Shown piece by piece: positions 8,239 to 17,455 of a stretch of 64,000 nt of DNA. The DNA lies in NCBI GenBank assembly GCA_963708245.1, contig OY970201.1:3658001-3722000 (forward strand), given 5' to 3'. The position numbers and the translations under genes are program-made. How positions within the stretch are numbered: the stretch's first letter is position 1; each line of letters begins with the position of its first letter. A model generated the notes under the pieces. That model had not been told where the DNA came from. It was given only the letters and a program-made list of their open reading frames with translations, and searched no databases. The stretch comes from CAVYXK01 sp963708245 (GTDB taxonomy: Bacteria > Pseudomonadota > Alphaproteobacteria > Acetobacterales > Acetobacteraceae).

Positions 8239-9900
8239 CCTAAATCCGGCAGTTGAGTGATTGCGCGCCGCGGCTGAATCGGCAGATTTGGCCGGCATGA
8301 GCACAGAACAGAGATGTCTGGCGGTTCACCCCGCGGGTGAGCAACCGGAAGTTGCGCCGCATTCGGCGATTGCCGATACCTTCGCCGGGCGCGTGCACGT
8401 GGAGTGGGACGCCGCCGCACCGGTGACGCCGTTCGGCCAACTGCCATTCTTCATCGACTACCTGAAGCAGGCCGGGTTGTTCGACAATTGGGTTGCCGAC
8501 TGTCCGCTGCGGTTCACTAGCCCGAATGCACCGCGTACACGCGATCTGCTTGGCACCGTGCTGCTGTCTGTTCTGGCGGGTCACCGGCGCTATGCCCATG
8601 TGACCGCGCTGCGCTGCGATCCGGTGAACCCGCCGTTGCTCGGCATGCGCAAGGTGGTCAGCGAGGACTCGGTTCGCCGCGGGCTGGAGAAGATCGACGA
8701 AGCGCAAGGCTCGGCCTGGCTGCAAAACCACCTGGACTATTGCACCGCTCCGCTGCTCGGCGAGCCGTGGGTGCTCGACATCGATACCACCATCAAACCT
8801 TTGTATGGGCACCAGGAAGGCGCCGAGCTGGGCTATAATCCGCACAAGCCGGGTCGGCCGTCGCACTGCTATCACAGCTACATGCTGTCGAACCTGCGGC
8901 TGGTGCTACGGGTCGAGGTATTGCCCGGCGATCAGCACAACGTCAGACACGCGACGGGCGGCTTGTGGGAGTTGCTGGATCATCTCGGAGCGGGGCAGCG
9001 GCCGTGGCTGCTGCGCGGAGACAAGTCGTGGGGCATCGAGCCGGTGATGGCGCGGGCCGAGCGGGAGGAGCTGGCGTATCTGTTCCGTCTGCGCATGACG
9101 AAAAACGTCACGCGGGCACTGCAACGGGCGATGCAGGCATCGGACTGGAAGGATGCCGGCCAGGGCTGGCAGGGCAAGGAGACGAGCCTGCGGCTGGAGG
9201 GCTGGAGCCGGCAGCGGAGAGTCATTCTGCTGCGCCGCCAACTGGCTGGTCCGCCGGCCGTCGATCATGGCGATCCGGCTCAGCGGCGACTTGGCTTCGT
9301 CGAGGTGGGCCCCGATCAGGAGGCGTGGGACTACGCTGCGCTGGTCACCTCAATGGACGATGAAATCCTGACGCTGGGGCAGTTGTATCGCGATCGGGCG
9401 GATTGCGAGAACGTTTTTGACGAGCTGAAGAACCAATGGGGTTGGGGCGGTTTCACGACACAGGACCTCACGCGGTGTCGGCTGCTGGCCGGTATCGTTG
9501 CACTGATCTACAACTGGTGGAGCCTGTTCGTCCGGCTGGCTGATCCGGAGCACCATCGGGAGGCGATCACCACCCGACCCTTGCTGCTGTCGGCGATCGC
9601 GCAGCGCACCCAACACGCCGGCCAGGTGAGGCTGACGATCAGCAGCGCGCATGGCGCGCGCGACAAGGCGAGGCAAGCTTACCTGCGCATCGCCGGCTTT
9701 CTTGACCGGCTGCGAAAAAGTGCGGAGCAGTTGGATCCGCTGCAACGCTGGTATCGCATCCTCAGTGAAGCGCTCCGCTACTTCTTGCATGGCCGGCAAC
9801 TGCAGCCACCGCTTCGCCTGAGCCCGGCCTGAGCAATTACCCCAGGTTGTGGGTCGTCACTTCAGACCGGCGACGATCGGACCCAACTGCCGGATTTAGG
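8239..9900 (+). mobile_element. IS1380/IS4-like insertion sequence, complete
   Basis: The element is 1662 bp with perfect 17-bp terminal inverted repeats CCTAAATCCGGCAGTTG and a 5-bp target duplication ATGAC at 8234-8238 and 9901-9905. It carries one transposase gene. Intact ends, matching duplication and an open transposase frame point to a recent insertion. IS1380 assignment is from end type and duplication length, not from a search. Confidence 0.9.
8297..9832 (+). CDS. DDE transposase, IS1380/IS4-like
   Basis: The product is about 511 residues from an ATG at 8297 (MSTEQRCLAV); the frame is open slightly upstream. Catalytic residues are visible: the first Asp in VLDIDTTIKPLYG, the second in LLRGDKSWG, and Glu in YRDRADCENVFDELKNQWGW, with the usual Y-x-x-R spacing. 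The C-terminal part (NWWSLFVRLADPEHHREA) matches this transposase group. No frameshift is seen, so it may be functional. It lies alone between the element's inverted repeats. Confidence 0.88.
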   Translation: MSTEQRCLAVHPAGEQPEVAPHSAIADTFAGRVHVEWDAAAPVTPFGQLPFFIDYLKQAGLFDNWVADCPLRFTSPNAPRTRDLLGTVLLSVLAGHRRYAHVTALRCDPVNPPLLGMRKVVSEDSVRRGLEKIDEAQGSAWLQNHLDYCTAPLLGEPWVLDIDTTIKPLYGHQEGAELGYNPHKPGRPSHCYHSYMLSNLRLVLRVEVLPGDQHNVRHATGGLWELLDHLGAGQRPWLLRGDKSWGIEPVMARAEREELAYLFRLRMTKNVTRALQRAMQASDWKDAGQGWQGKETSLRLEGWSRQRRVILLRRQLAGPPAVDHGDPAQRRLGFVEVGPDQEAWDYAALVTSMDDEILTLGQLYRDRADCENVFDELKNQWGWGGFTTQDLTRCRLLAGIVALIYNWWSLFVRLADPEHHREAITTRPLLLSAIAQRTQHAGQVRLTISSAHGARDKARQAYLRIAGFLDRLRKSAEQLDPLQRWYRILSEALRYFLHGRQLQPPLRLSPA

Positions 9901-10403
9901 ATGACAGCTTCGCCGTAATCCGCTGGGAAGCAGCCGGGATCGGTCCCGCTGCAGCCGGGTTGCTTTGGTCAGAGGCTGTCGTCTCCGAGATTTTCGTCTT
10001 TATCTGGCTCGGCCGTCCGCTGCTTGATCGCCTGGGGCCGGGCGGCGCGGCGATGCTGGCGGGGTCGGCGGGTGTTCTGCGTTGGTGCGTGATGGCCCAC
10101 ACCTCCTGGCTGCCTGTTATGGCCGCCATCGAGCCCTTGCACGGCCTTACTTTCGCACTACTCCACCTGGCCTGCATGCGCCTGATGAGCCGCCTCGTTC
10201 CCGTCCACTTGGCGGCAAGGGCGCAGGCCTTCTACGGCACCGTCGCTATCGGCGCGGCGACGGCGCTGCTGACCCTGCTATCGGGTCCGCTCTACCAGGC
10301 GCTCGGGTCCAACGCATTCCTGGTCATGGCAGGTTTATGCGCGGCCGCCGTTCCGGTTGCGCGCGGGCTTCCGAGAGCAACTGCTGCCTGTGCGCCGCCC
10401 TGA

Positions 10404-10845
10404 TGAGTTCAGCCGACCAGTGGGGGGCGCATTCACCACCAGGTCCCTGGAAGATCGTTGTGCCCGGCCCGAGTGGGACTACCGCTTCTCATGAGGGCAG
10501 CTATCTGCGTCGGATGAGAACTCGGCTTCCTTCCTCAGCTTCTCCCGGGCGCGCTCTGCCTCTGGGGCTGGTGACAAACCGCTCCGTACTTGCATCCCCA
10601 ACCGACCTAGCGAACTCGGTCGCGCAGCTAGCGCGTTGGCGGCTGAACGCCCGCCCGAGCCGCCGCGCGTCAGCGGCTGCGCTGAAGCGAGCCGGGAGCG
10701 CCGATACCAGCGCGTAAGCCGGCGCAAGGCCTTGCGCGGGTGTGCGCCTCTGTCTGGCCAATGACAGATGGCTGCCGACGCTTGTTTCAAGCGGCGGCGG
10801 GCACGCATATACTTTCCCGACAAGCCGTCGCCATGGGAGACGATC
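10404..10845. other. intergenic, no confident gene
   Basis: These 440 bp follow the MFS gene. Open frames exist on both strands, as expected in GC-rich DNA, but none shows a recognisable motif or ribosome binding site. Confidence 0.4.
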
Positions 10846-11604
10846 ATGCGTTTCCGGACAGCCGGAATCTTGCTGCTGGGCGCAGCGCCGCTTGCCGCCT
10901 CGGTGTCCGCCCAGACCACACCGTCCCCGCCTGCGACGATCCGAACAGTGGTCGCCGCCACCAAACTCTCGATGGTCACCGATGCGCGGCTCTATTTCAG
11001 GGCCGTGCGTGTCACCCTTCCAGCAGGGGAGCAGAGTGACGTCTCAGCCGCCGATGGCATCATCTACCAGCTCTCAGGATCGACCGAGATCTCGGTCGCC
11101 GGAGAGCGAGAGTCAAAGACGCTGGGCGCCGGACAGGGGTTGTTCATTCCTGGCGGGACGGCGGCGGCGATGAAGGCGAGCAGTGGAGCGCCATCGACCC
11201 TCCTCCACTTTTTCCTTGCCCCGGCGGCGGCCCTGGATCGGCCGGTCGAGACCGCACCCGCCGTCGTACGCGAACTCTATCACACATCCGATCCAATTCC
11301 CGACCTGAAGCCCGGCGGCTACGATCTTAATCTTACGCGGATCACGTTTCCGGCGCAGATGCCGTCCAACGCGCCCCACCATCGGTCCGGGGCAGCTCTG
11401 TACTATATCGTATCGGGCACGGGCGCCAACACGGTCGAGGGCAAGGTGGCGGCAAAGGGACCGGGCTCCTTGATCTATGAACCGTCCACCCTGGTGCACC
11501 AATGGGGAAACCCCGGCAACGAGCCGCTGACGTTCCTGGCCTTCAACCTCAATCCGGAAGGTGTCGCAGCAGTACTTCCGGCCGCACCGGCGAAGGGCCA
11601 GTAG
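10846..11604 (+). CDS. secreted bicupin protein
   Basis: This 252-residue protein starts at the ATG at 10846, with GGGAG seven bases upstream. A signal peptide (RTAGILLLGAAPLAASVSAQ) is followed by two cupin-like barrels. The second is clearer: PSNAPHHRSGAALYYIVSG, then GPGSLIYEPSTLVHQWGNPG, holding the His residues expected of cupin motifs 1 and 2. The first barrel (IIYQLSGSTEISV, then GQGLFIPGGTAAAM) lacks the usual metal-binding His. Role unknown; probably periplasmic small-molecule binding or catalysis. Confidence 0.75.
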   Translation: MRFRTAGILLLGAAPLAASVSAQTTPSPPATIRTVVAATKLSMVTDARLYFRAVRVTLPAGEQSDVSAADGIIYQLSGSTEISVAGERESKTLGAGQGLFIPGGTAAAMKASSGAPSTLLHFFLAPAAALDRPVETAPAVVRELYHTSDPIPDLKPGGYDLNLTRITFPAQMPSNAPHHRSGAALYYIVSGTGANTVEGKVAAKGPGSLIYEPSTLVHQWGNPGNEPLTFLAFNLNPEGVAAVLPAAPAKGQ

Positions 11605-11758
11605 CTTTACCGGCTTGCACTTATCCGCGGCCGGGCTCGCAATCATCGCGAATTTCGGCTCACGCTCCGTGAGAGGAAGCAATCGAAGGACCCAGGAAAA
11701 TCCTGGCGGCGACGCTGGGTCTAGCATGCAATCTGAACGCGGCTACGCGGAGACGATC

Positions 11759-11985
11759 ATGCGAACCCTGTGCTACCCTTCAGATCTGACCGACGCACAA
11801 TGGGCACTCGTGGCGTCGCATATACCGGCAGCGAAGTCTGGCGGTCGTCCACGCACAACGGACGTGCGTGCCGTCTTCGACGCCATCGTCTATCTGCTCC
11901 GCACTGCTGCCAATGGCGGCAGCTTCCAAGCGATTTTCCGGCTTGGCACGGTTTGCCGTGCCCGGAACTTCTCACACCGTCTCCG
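11759..11985 (+). pseudogene. IS5-family transposase, N-terminal fragment
   Basis: It starts MRTLCYPSDLTDAQWALVAS and then TTDVRAVFDAIVYLLRT, typical of the IS5/IS427 N-terminal DUF4096 region. The frame then shifts (CCQWRQLPSDFPAWHG continues in another frame) and the DDE domain is missing. It differs from the three complete IS5-family copies in this window. Confidence 0.75.
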
Positions 11986-12135
11986 AGATTCGTTCGGGGC
12001 CCTTCCGCAAATGAGACGGCGCTTTTTGTGTGTCATCCGGCTCAGTTAGAACGGCCGACCGGTTGACACCATTTTCGGAGATAGCGGGTTGCCGGAGGGC
12101 CTCGACCAAGGCAAATGGCAGGCGAGGAGGCTTGA

Positions 12136-12342
12136 ATGCGCGAACTGATGGTCGTCCTGGCGCTGACGGGGTGCGCGATACCAACATACCACAGACCCGA
12201 CACGACACAGGCTCAGCTTGGTCGGGACTTCTGCGCTTGCATCCGTAATGTAGGGACGGTCCCCGATTTGGCTTGGCTCTCGGCGCAGGTGCGGATGCGT
12301 GACGAGTGCATGGAATCCAAGGGCTACACCAGGGAGTGGTAG
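12136..12342 (+). CDS. small putative lipoprotein
   Basis: This 68-residue protein has a strong ribosome binding site (GGCGAGGAGG six bases before ATG). The N-terminus MRELMVVLALTGC is a short lipoprotein signal with LTGC as lipobox, so Cys13 would be lipidated. The rest (FCACIRNV, then RDECMESKGYTREW) resembles small alphaproteobacterial proteins with a Cys-Met-x-x-K-G-Y ending. Function unknown. It stands alone between IS remnants. Confidence 0.65.
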   Translation: MRELMVVLALTGCAIPTYHRPDTTQAQLGRDFCACIRNVGTVPDLAWLSAQVRMRDECMESKGYTREW

Positions 12343-12456
12343 CCCGATCAGGGGGTCGACGGTCCTCCACCTTCATTTTCAAGGCCGCCGTGATACGCGC
12401 GAAGGATCAGTTAAGGGTAGCGGCAGCCCATCGGCCAATTGCCGCTCATCGCCAGC

Positions 12457-12751
12457 ATGATCCACGGCGCCCTCCGCGACACCGCCGAGCACATGCAGAC
12501 GCTGACCGAAGCGCGAGCCGAGTGCACGGGTTCAAGACACCGCATCGTGGTCTACCGTCCGGATCGCATACTATCACTCTGGTAGCTTCACAGGCCAGAC
12601 CATGGTGGTTGTCATCTACCCAGATTGGGAGACGTACGGCAAAGCGATGAACGGGCAGGCACAGGACTCTGCATATCATGCCGTGTACGGCCGAACCCTC
12701 AAAGCCGGCGAACTACTTGACCGGACCGTCATGGTCGCACACGACCTCTGA
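12457..12751 (+). pseudogene. small frameshifted hypothetical protein
   Basis: Two frames appear to belong together: MIHGALRDTAEHMQTLTEAR from 12457, and in another frame VRIAYYHSGSFTGQTMVVVI, then YPDWETYGKAMNG, ending at 12751. The second half resembles small alpha-beta-barrel (antibiotic-monooxygenase-like) proteins with D-W-E-T-Y-G-K. A single indel near 12520 would explain the break. A shorter intact protein from the ATG at 12602 is the alternative. Confidence 0.4.
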
Positions 12752-12762
12752 CAGTCGCCCAA

Positions 12763-12781
12763 GGGGGGCGGATCGCCCCCC
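12763..12781 (+). terminator. probable intrinsic terminator
   Basis: GGGGGGCG-GAT-CGCCCCCC forms an 8-bp GC stem with a 3-nt loop directly after the small gene ending at 12751. The T tract after it is weak (CTATTCAT). Confidence 0.5.
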
Positions 12782-12952
12782 TATTCATACGGAACTCTCA
12801 GGACGTTTCACGATGCCAGATCACTGGTGTCCGGTTCGCTGAGCCAGGATTTCCCAAAAGTCGCGGCGACATCAGGGATTTTGGCGGTTCGTTGCTGGGG
12901 GGATTTGATCCCGTGACGGCCCTCCCCGACGATACGGGCGGAGGGCCAGACC

Positions 12953-13790
12953 ATGAACACCGGCAAGACGCTTTTCGCGCAGCTGATGGATTTTCTGCCG
13001 TGGAGCACCGTTCGACCGGATTGTTGCACGCTATCGCGGCAACCGAGCCGTGCGGACGCTGCCCTGTGCCGCTCAGTATCAGGTGGTGGCATTTGCCCAG
13101 ATCACCTATCGTGAGAGCCTGCGCGACATCGAGGCGTGTCTGTCGGCGCAATCGACCAAGCTCTATCACATGTTTCCGAGGGCCGATACGCCGTTCCACT
13201 TTGGCCGACGCCAACGAAACCCGCGATTGGCGAATCTACGCCGAATTTGCCCAGCGGCTGATCGCGCAGGCCCGGCGGCTGTGTGCCGGCGACGATCTGG
13301 ACGTGGATCTGCCCAGCACCGTCTACGCGCTCAACTCGACGACCATCGATCTATGTCTGTCGGTGTTTCCATGGGCGCATTTTCGTTCGACCAAGGCGGC
13401 GGTGAAGATGCACACGCTCCTCGACCTACGCGGCAACATTCGAAGCTTCATCCACATATCCGACGGCAAGCTGCACGATGTCCATGCGCTCGATATGCTG
13501 CTTCCCGAAGCTGGCGCCTTCTACGTCATGGATCGGGGATACATGGATTTCGCCCGTCTGCACGTGCTGCATGAGGCCGGTGCCTTCTTCGTCACTCGGG
13601 CGAAGTCGAATCTGGATCCCCACCAGGTGCATTCGGCGCCGGCAGACCGAGTTGCAGGCGTGATCTGCGATCAGACCATCGCGATGGATGGCTACCTCAC
13701 GCAGCGACATTACCCCGTGCACCTGCCCGCATCCGCTTCAAGGACCCTGAGACCGGCAAAACGCTTGTCTTCCTCACCAATCAGGTGACA
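12953..13790 (+). pseudogene. IS4-family transposase, multiply frameshifted
   Basis: The start MNTGKTLFAQLMDFLPW and pieces such as AQYQVVAFAQITYRESLRDI, ALNSTTIDLCLSVFPWA (first Asp) and GAFYVMDRGYMDFARLH (second Asp) define an IS4-group transposase. Frames change near 13005, near 13170 and near 13730, and the gene stops before the Y-x-x-R-x-x-x-x-x-x-E region. It is dead. Confidence 0.8.
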
Positions 13791-13816
13791 GCAGTGGGGC
13801 CATATGTAAAAAATAC

Positions 13817-15598
13817 CTAGCCGACCGTCTCCTCCTCCTTCAGCCGGCCGGGGCCGCCCGCCTCGACGTCCCGCTCAAAAACGATCCGACGTTCGTGCAG
13901 CGCGGCCGCCGCTGGCCGGTGTGCGACGGAGATGATGGTGGTGCCGGGCAGCCGTTCGCGCAGCAGGCGATAGAGCGAAGCTTCCGCCTCCGGATCGAGA
14001 TTTGCGGTCGCCTCATCCAGGAACAGCCAGTCGGGTTTGGCGAGCAGCGCGCGTGCAATGGCCAGGCGCTGCTGCTCCCCGCCCGACAATTTCAGCGCCC
14101 AATTGTCCTCCTGATCAAGGAGCGGGATCAGTCGGGCCAGCCCGGCATCGCGCAACGCCACTTCCACCTCGACCGTCTCGTGTGCCTCACCCAACTCGGG
14201 GTAGGCGACGACTTGGCGGAGTGTCCCCAGCGGGATGTAGGGGCGCTGCGGCAGAAACAGGCTGCCAACCGGGCGTTCTATTCGGCCGCGACCGAATGGC
14301 CAGATCCCCGCAATGGCGCGGACCAGTGTCGACTTGCCCGAGCCGGAACGGCCGACCACCACAGCGGACTGCCCGGGCCGAAGCGCTAGATCCAGATTCT
14401 CGATTAGATTGGTCCCGTCCGGCACCGCGAGCGTGACGCCCTTGAGTACCAACGGACCCGCGGGCACATCGTTGATGGTCGCTCCTTCCGAGCCGGCGTG
14501 TTGTGCCGCGTCAATTGCGAGCTTGAAGGTGGTGAGGCGATCCGTAGTCGCCCGCCATGTCGCGATAGAGGCTCCGCTCGTATCCGCATAGTTCGAGATG
14601 AACCAGGATAGCGCGCCCTGCACCTGGCCGAATGCGTCAGCAATCTGCGTCAGGCCACCAAGCGGGATTTTGCCGGCGAAATACCGGGGGGCAGCGACCA
14701 CCAGCGGAAATATGTTTGCGATCTGGTTGTAACCGACAATTAGAGTGTTCAGGAACAACGTTCGCTTCATGATCGCGTGCCAGTTGCCGATTATCCGCCC
14801 AAACCGGTCCACCAAACCGCGCTTTTCCTGTTCCTCACCGTTGTAGAGCGCGATGCCCTCGACGTTCTCCCGCAGCCGCACCAGAGCAAAGCGAAAATCC
14901 GCCTCGACACGCTGACGCAGGAAATTCAGTCCGATCAGGGGACGCCCGACAAGGTGCGTCAGCCAGGTCCCCGCCACCGCATACAAAAGCGCCACCCAGA
15001 CCATGTAGCCAGGGATGGTCATGCCCAGAACCCGGAGCGGGCCGGAAATGCTCCACAGAATGCCGAGAAAGCTGACCAAACTCACCGCGTTGGCAATGAA
15101 GTCAACACTGAGCGCCAGCGAGAAGTTCACAAAGTCGCGTAGATCTTCCGAGATGCGCTGGTCTGGGTTTTCGGTGCCAGCCTCCTCGGTTCCGGCGGTC
15201 AGGCTAAGCCGATAGTAAGCTTGGTCAGTGAGCCACTGATCGAGGAAACGGCCGGTCATCCAGCGACGCCAGCGGATCTGCAGCCATTGTTGCAGGTAGC
15301 TTCGGCAGACAGCGATAGCGATGAACGCGACCACCACCTCAACGAAGCCGGGCATCAACCCGCTGTCCGTGTGACGGTAGAAAAAGAGCAGTTGGATGAA
15401 GCCGTCCCAATCCTTGTTCTGCAGTGCATTGAAAAACTCGCGATTCCAGAAGTTCAGCACGACGTTCATGCCGACGAGCGCTAGGTTCATCACGATGATT
15501 ACGCCCAGCAGCCCGCGGGCGGACCATCTTTCTTCCGAGCGGAAATAGGGCAGCGCGAGACGCCAGGCATCCTTCAGGAAAGGCAGAAATCCACGCAT
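13817..15598 (-). CDS. SbmA/BacA-like ABC transporter, fused permease and ATPase
   Basis: The protein is about 593 residues from the ATG at 15598 (MRGFLPFLKDAWRLALPYF). The N-terminal half is a six-helix ABC_membrane_2 domain with FFNALQNKDWDGFIQLL and WRRWMTGRFLDQWL, typical of YddA/BacA-type transporters. The C-terminal ATPase has Walker A GRSGSGKST, Q-loop LFLPQRPYIPLGTLR, signature LSGGEQQRLAIARAL, Walker B WLFLDEATANLD and H-loop VAHR. It is a complete half-transporter expected to act as a homodimer in the inner membrane. Relatives move peptides or cobalamin; the substrate here is open. Upstream sits an IS110 fragment, so its native promoter may be lost. Confidence 0.88.
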   Translation of the reverse strand: MRGFLPFLKDAWRLALPYFRSEERWSARGLLGVIIVMNLALVGMNVVLNFWNREFFNALQNKDWDGFIQLLFFYRHTDSGLMPGFVEVVVAFIAIAVCRSYLQQWLQIRWRRWMTGRFLDQWLTDQAYYRLSLTAGTEEAGTENPDQRISEDLRDFVNFSLALSVDFIANAVSLVSFLGILWSISGPLRVLGMTIPGYMVWVALLYAVAGTWLTHLVGRPLIGLNFLRQRVEADFRFALVRLRENVEGIALYNGEEQEKRGLVDRFGRIIGNWHAIMKRTLFLNTLIVGYNQIANIFPLVVAAPRYFAGKIPLGGLTQIADAFGQVQGALSWFISNYADTSGASIATWRATTDRLTTFKLAIDAAQHAGSEGATINDVPAGPLVLKGVTLAVPDGTNLIENLDLALRPGQSAVVVGRSGSGKSTLVRAIAGIWPFGRGRIERPVGSLFLPQRPYIPLGTLRQVVAYPELGEAHETVEVEVALRDAGLARLIPLLDQEDNWALKLSGGEQQRLAIARALLAKPDWLFLDEATANLDPEAEASLYRLLRERLPGTTIISVAHRPAAAALHERRIVFERDVEAGGPGRLKEEETVG

Positions 15599-15659
15599 TT
15601 TCCGGTCATTTCTCGCTGGTGTGGTAAAGCGCCGAGGCAAGCGCGGCGAGAGCTGATTC

Positions 15660-15839
15660 CCCGGAGCCAAATCTTCGCCTGTACGATCGCAGGGAAAAGC
15701 CGCCCGGGACCTGAACCGGCTCCTCGGGAACCAGCGCCTCCGGTTCCCTCTCCACCTTCGTCTCGCGAATGATCTTTCCGGTCCCGTCCACTACACACAC
15801 GCTGCTCAGTTCCGAAGACATTGCGGCAAAATACTCCAC
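15660..15839 (-). pseudogene. IS110-family transposase, N-terminal fragment
   Basis: The reading VEYFAAMSSELSSVCVVDG, then GKIIRETKVEREPEALV, matches the start of IS110-type DEDD transposases. The first catalytic Asp position (normally G-x-D-V) is altered to AAMSSE. The rest is degenerate, and the fragment lies just upstream of the ABC transporter on the same strand. Confidence 0.6.
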
Positions 15840-15964
15840 GGCTGTTTCTCCTCGATGCTTGGGGCCGAACCGCTCGGACCTGTCAACACAATCATTGTGG
15901 AGGGACAGCCATCCAACCCCGGAAGCCACTTCCGAGGACGGCCCCATTACCGCATCTATGACCT

Positions 15965-16609
15965 CTACCTGCCGTCGAGCAGTTCACGCTTCACTCCCGG
16001 CGTAGGGGGAACGGGACCAAGAAACGTCCTGAGGACCTCCTGCGCGAAGTACAGATTGTTGGTCGTTCCAAGCTCGCGACCATCAAAAGTGACAGTCATA
16101 CCGTCCCGCGTGAACAGGAACATGCTGACGTCTCCCCTATGGACCGCCGGCACTTCCGCGATGAAACGTGCTATGTCCTGCGGGTCCAGGCGACATGGCA
16201 CGTGACAGTTGTGCGCAAAACCGATCCGCCAGGCTTTCCGTGCGGCATCCTGGCCAACATCGCGGAGAAAATGAATCTCCAGCAACTTCATCTCCGGCGA
16301 GCGCAGGATCGCCTCGGCGCTGCTGCTGCGTTGCTCGAGATAGAGCCCGGCGACATAGATGCGAATACCCAGTACGGAGTAGGTCCGGAGAGCGATGCCA
16401 TTCAGCAACAGATGAATCCCGGCTACCTGGCGGGTGTCGGGCATGCTGATGCCCGCCAGCTGCGCGGCACTGGCGATCGAGGTCATGGTCCCAAGCAATC
16501 CGACTACCAGCAGGATGTGACTTGTTCGATTGCTTAGGCGCCGAGCGGCGCCGTGCCGCAAGGTCGGAGTCGCTCGGCGTGAGGTGCCTTTCAATGGCCG
16601 GCAATTCAC
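15965..16609 (-). CDS. chalcone-isomerase-like secreted protein
   Basis: The reading frame encodes up to 214 residues. A signal peptide (HILLVVGLLGTMTSIASAA) precedes a chalcone-isomerase-like (Chalcone_3) domain: LLLNGIALRTYSVLGIRIYV, AGLYLE, MKLLEIHFLRDVGQDAARKA, then FTRDGMTVTFDGRELG near the end. Bacterial members are periplasmic and mostly of unknown activity. The true start is uncertain, since about 30 residues precede the hydrophobic core. It follows no partner gene. Confidence 0.7.
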   Translation of the reverse strand: MNCRPLKGTSRRATPTLRHGAARRLSNRTSHILLVVGLLGTMTSIASAAQLAGISMPDTRQVAGIHLLLNGIALRTYSVLGIRIYVAGLYLEQRSSSAEAILRSPEMKLLEIHFLRDVGQDAARKAWRIGFAHNCHVPCRLDPQDIARFIAEVPAVHRGDVSMFLFTRDGMTVTFDGRELGTTNNLYFAQEVLRTFLGPVPPTPGVKRELLDGR

Positions 16610-16669
16610 TGCGGGGTCCTATTCGCTTGGCGCGCCATTGCCATCACCCTGACGAGAGCGGCAGCCGAC

Positions 16670-16920
16670 GGCGCGAGAAGGGCTTGGCCCGCGCCGGCAA
16701 CAGTCGTGTCCGCCGCGGCATGATCCAACTTGCGTGGCGCTTCTTGCGCTTTCAGGGTGATAGCGCATTGGCGAAATGGTACGATACACGGACAAAGACC
16801 GCCCCGAACATGCGCAAGACGATGATCGTGGCGCTCGCCCGCAAGTTGCTGATCGCGCTGCGGCGCTTCGCGACAAGGGGCGTCATCCCCGACGGTGTCG
16901 TCCTTCACCCCACCGCCTGA
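16670..16920 (+). pseudogene. IS110-family transposase, C-terminal fragment
   Basis: The reading GMIQLAWRFLRFQGDSALAK, then MRKTMIVALARKLLIALRRF, is the conserved end of IS110 transposases, matching TTMIQLAWLWLRYQ and VAMARKLLIALWRY in the IS110 at 41458-42705. Only about 80 residues remain. It might be the other end of the fragment at 15660-15839, but the two have opposite orientation. Confidence 0.7.
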
Positions 16921-17254
16921 GCGCGACTGCCAGGTGCACGATCGCCAATCGACCTCAGCATTTCGGCGCGCCCGCTAGACCGCCCGCCGAGCACCATCCG
17001 AGGTGGCGTCACCCGCAAGCCCCCCATGGCCCTCGTGCCGGGAAAAAGAATGGGCGCGCCGCCCCGGAGCTTCGCCGCCGATGCGCATGACCGCATCACG
17101 GTTCGGGTACCGACGGACCCACCGGATACAACGCTGTGGCGCGACGCATCGCGCCCGCCGGCAAGCTCCGCCTGGGAGGGGTAACACCATTGAGAGGATA
17201 CGAAGATGATCGCGGCATAGAGCGTTTTTGGCTTGACAACTGGATCCCCATACA
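16921..17254. other. intergenic, no confident gene
   Basis: No recognisable gene. One plus-strand frame reads AHDRITVRVPTDPPDTTLW, which looks protein-like but could not be assigned. Confidence 0.35.
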
Positions 17255-17452
17255 AGGCTTGCTCAGCGTTCACTCACGTTGCGGCCTACACACTCGCGCG
17301 GTCACCTATACGTGGCCGCTATCCGAAGGCTTCAGACACTTCGTCACCTCCATGCCTGCTCCGGTTGCTTCCGGCTGGAGCGGTTGCCGGGCGGGGCTTG
17401 CACCCGCTGGAGAAGCGCCGCCTTTTCACGGCGCACGTGGAAAGCGGACCTT
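17255..17452. repeat. 198-bp interspersed repeat, copy 1
   Basis: Nearly identical to 26136-26334 in the same orientation; they differ by one inserted T and one substitution near the end. The repeat contains a hairpin, GCGCCG-CCTTTTCA-CGGCGC, near its right end. It ends 4 bp from the stop codon of the patatin gene. The open frames inside are probably incidental. Confidence 0.9.
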
Positions 17453-17455
17453 CGA

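Larger units (their letters stand above)
7576..10403 (+). pseudogene. MFS transporter disrupted by an IS element
   Basis: The 5' part (to 8238) and 3' part (from 9906) together encode a membrane protein of roughly 385 residues of the MFS_1-like/HcaT-type group. Hydrophobic helices include FLALYAAVFAAFGVASPF and, in the 3' part, LLWSEAVVSEIFVFIWLG. Removing the IS at 8239-9900 and one copy of the 5-bp duplication ATGAC rejoins EGSHAMHD to SFAVIRWEAAGIGP in frame. A GTG at 7576 is a plausible start, since upstream sequence belongs to an IS remnant. Substrate unknown; the gene must be inactive unless the IS excises precisely. Confidence 0.85.

Noticed and set aside
10479..10979. Minus-strand frame of 166 codons overlapping the cupin gene start
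   Set aside because: No motif or ribosome binding site, and it overlaps a well-supported gene on the other strand.
14835..15484. Several open frames opposite the ABC transporter
   Set aside because: They are shadow frames in GC-rich coding DNA, and the transporter has complete motifs.
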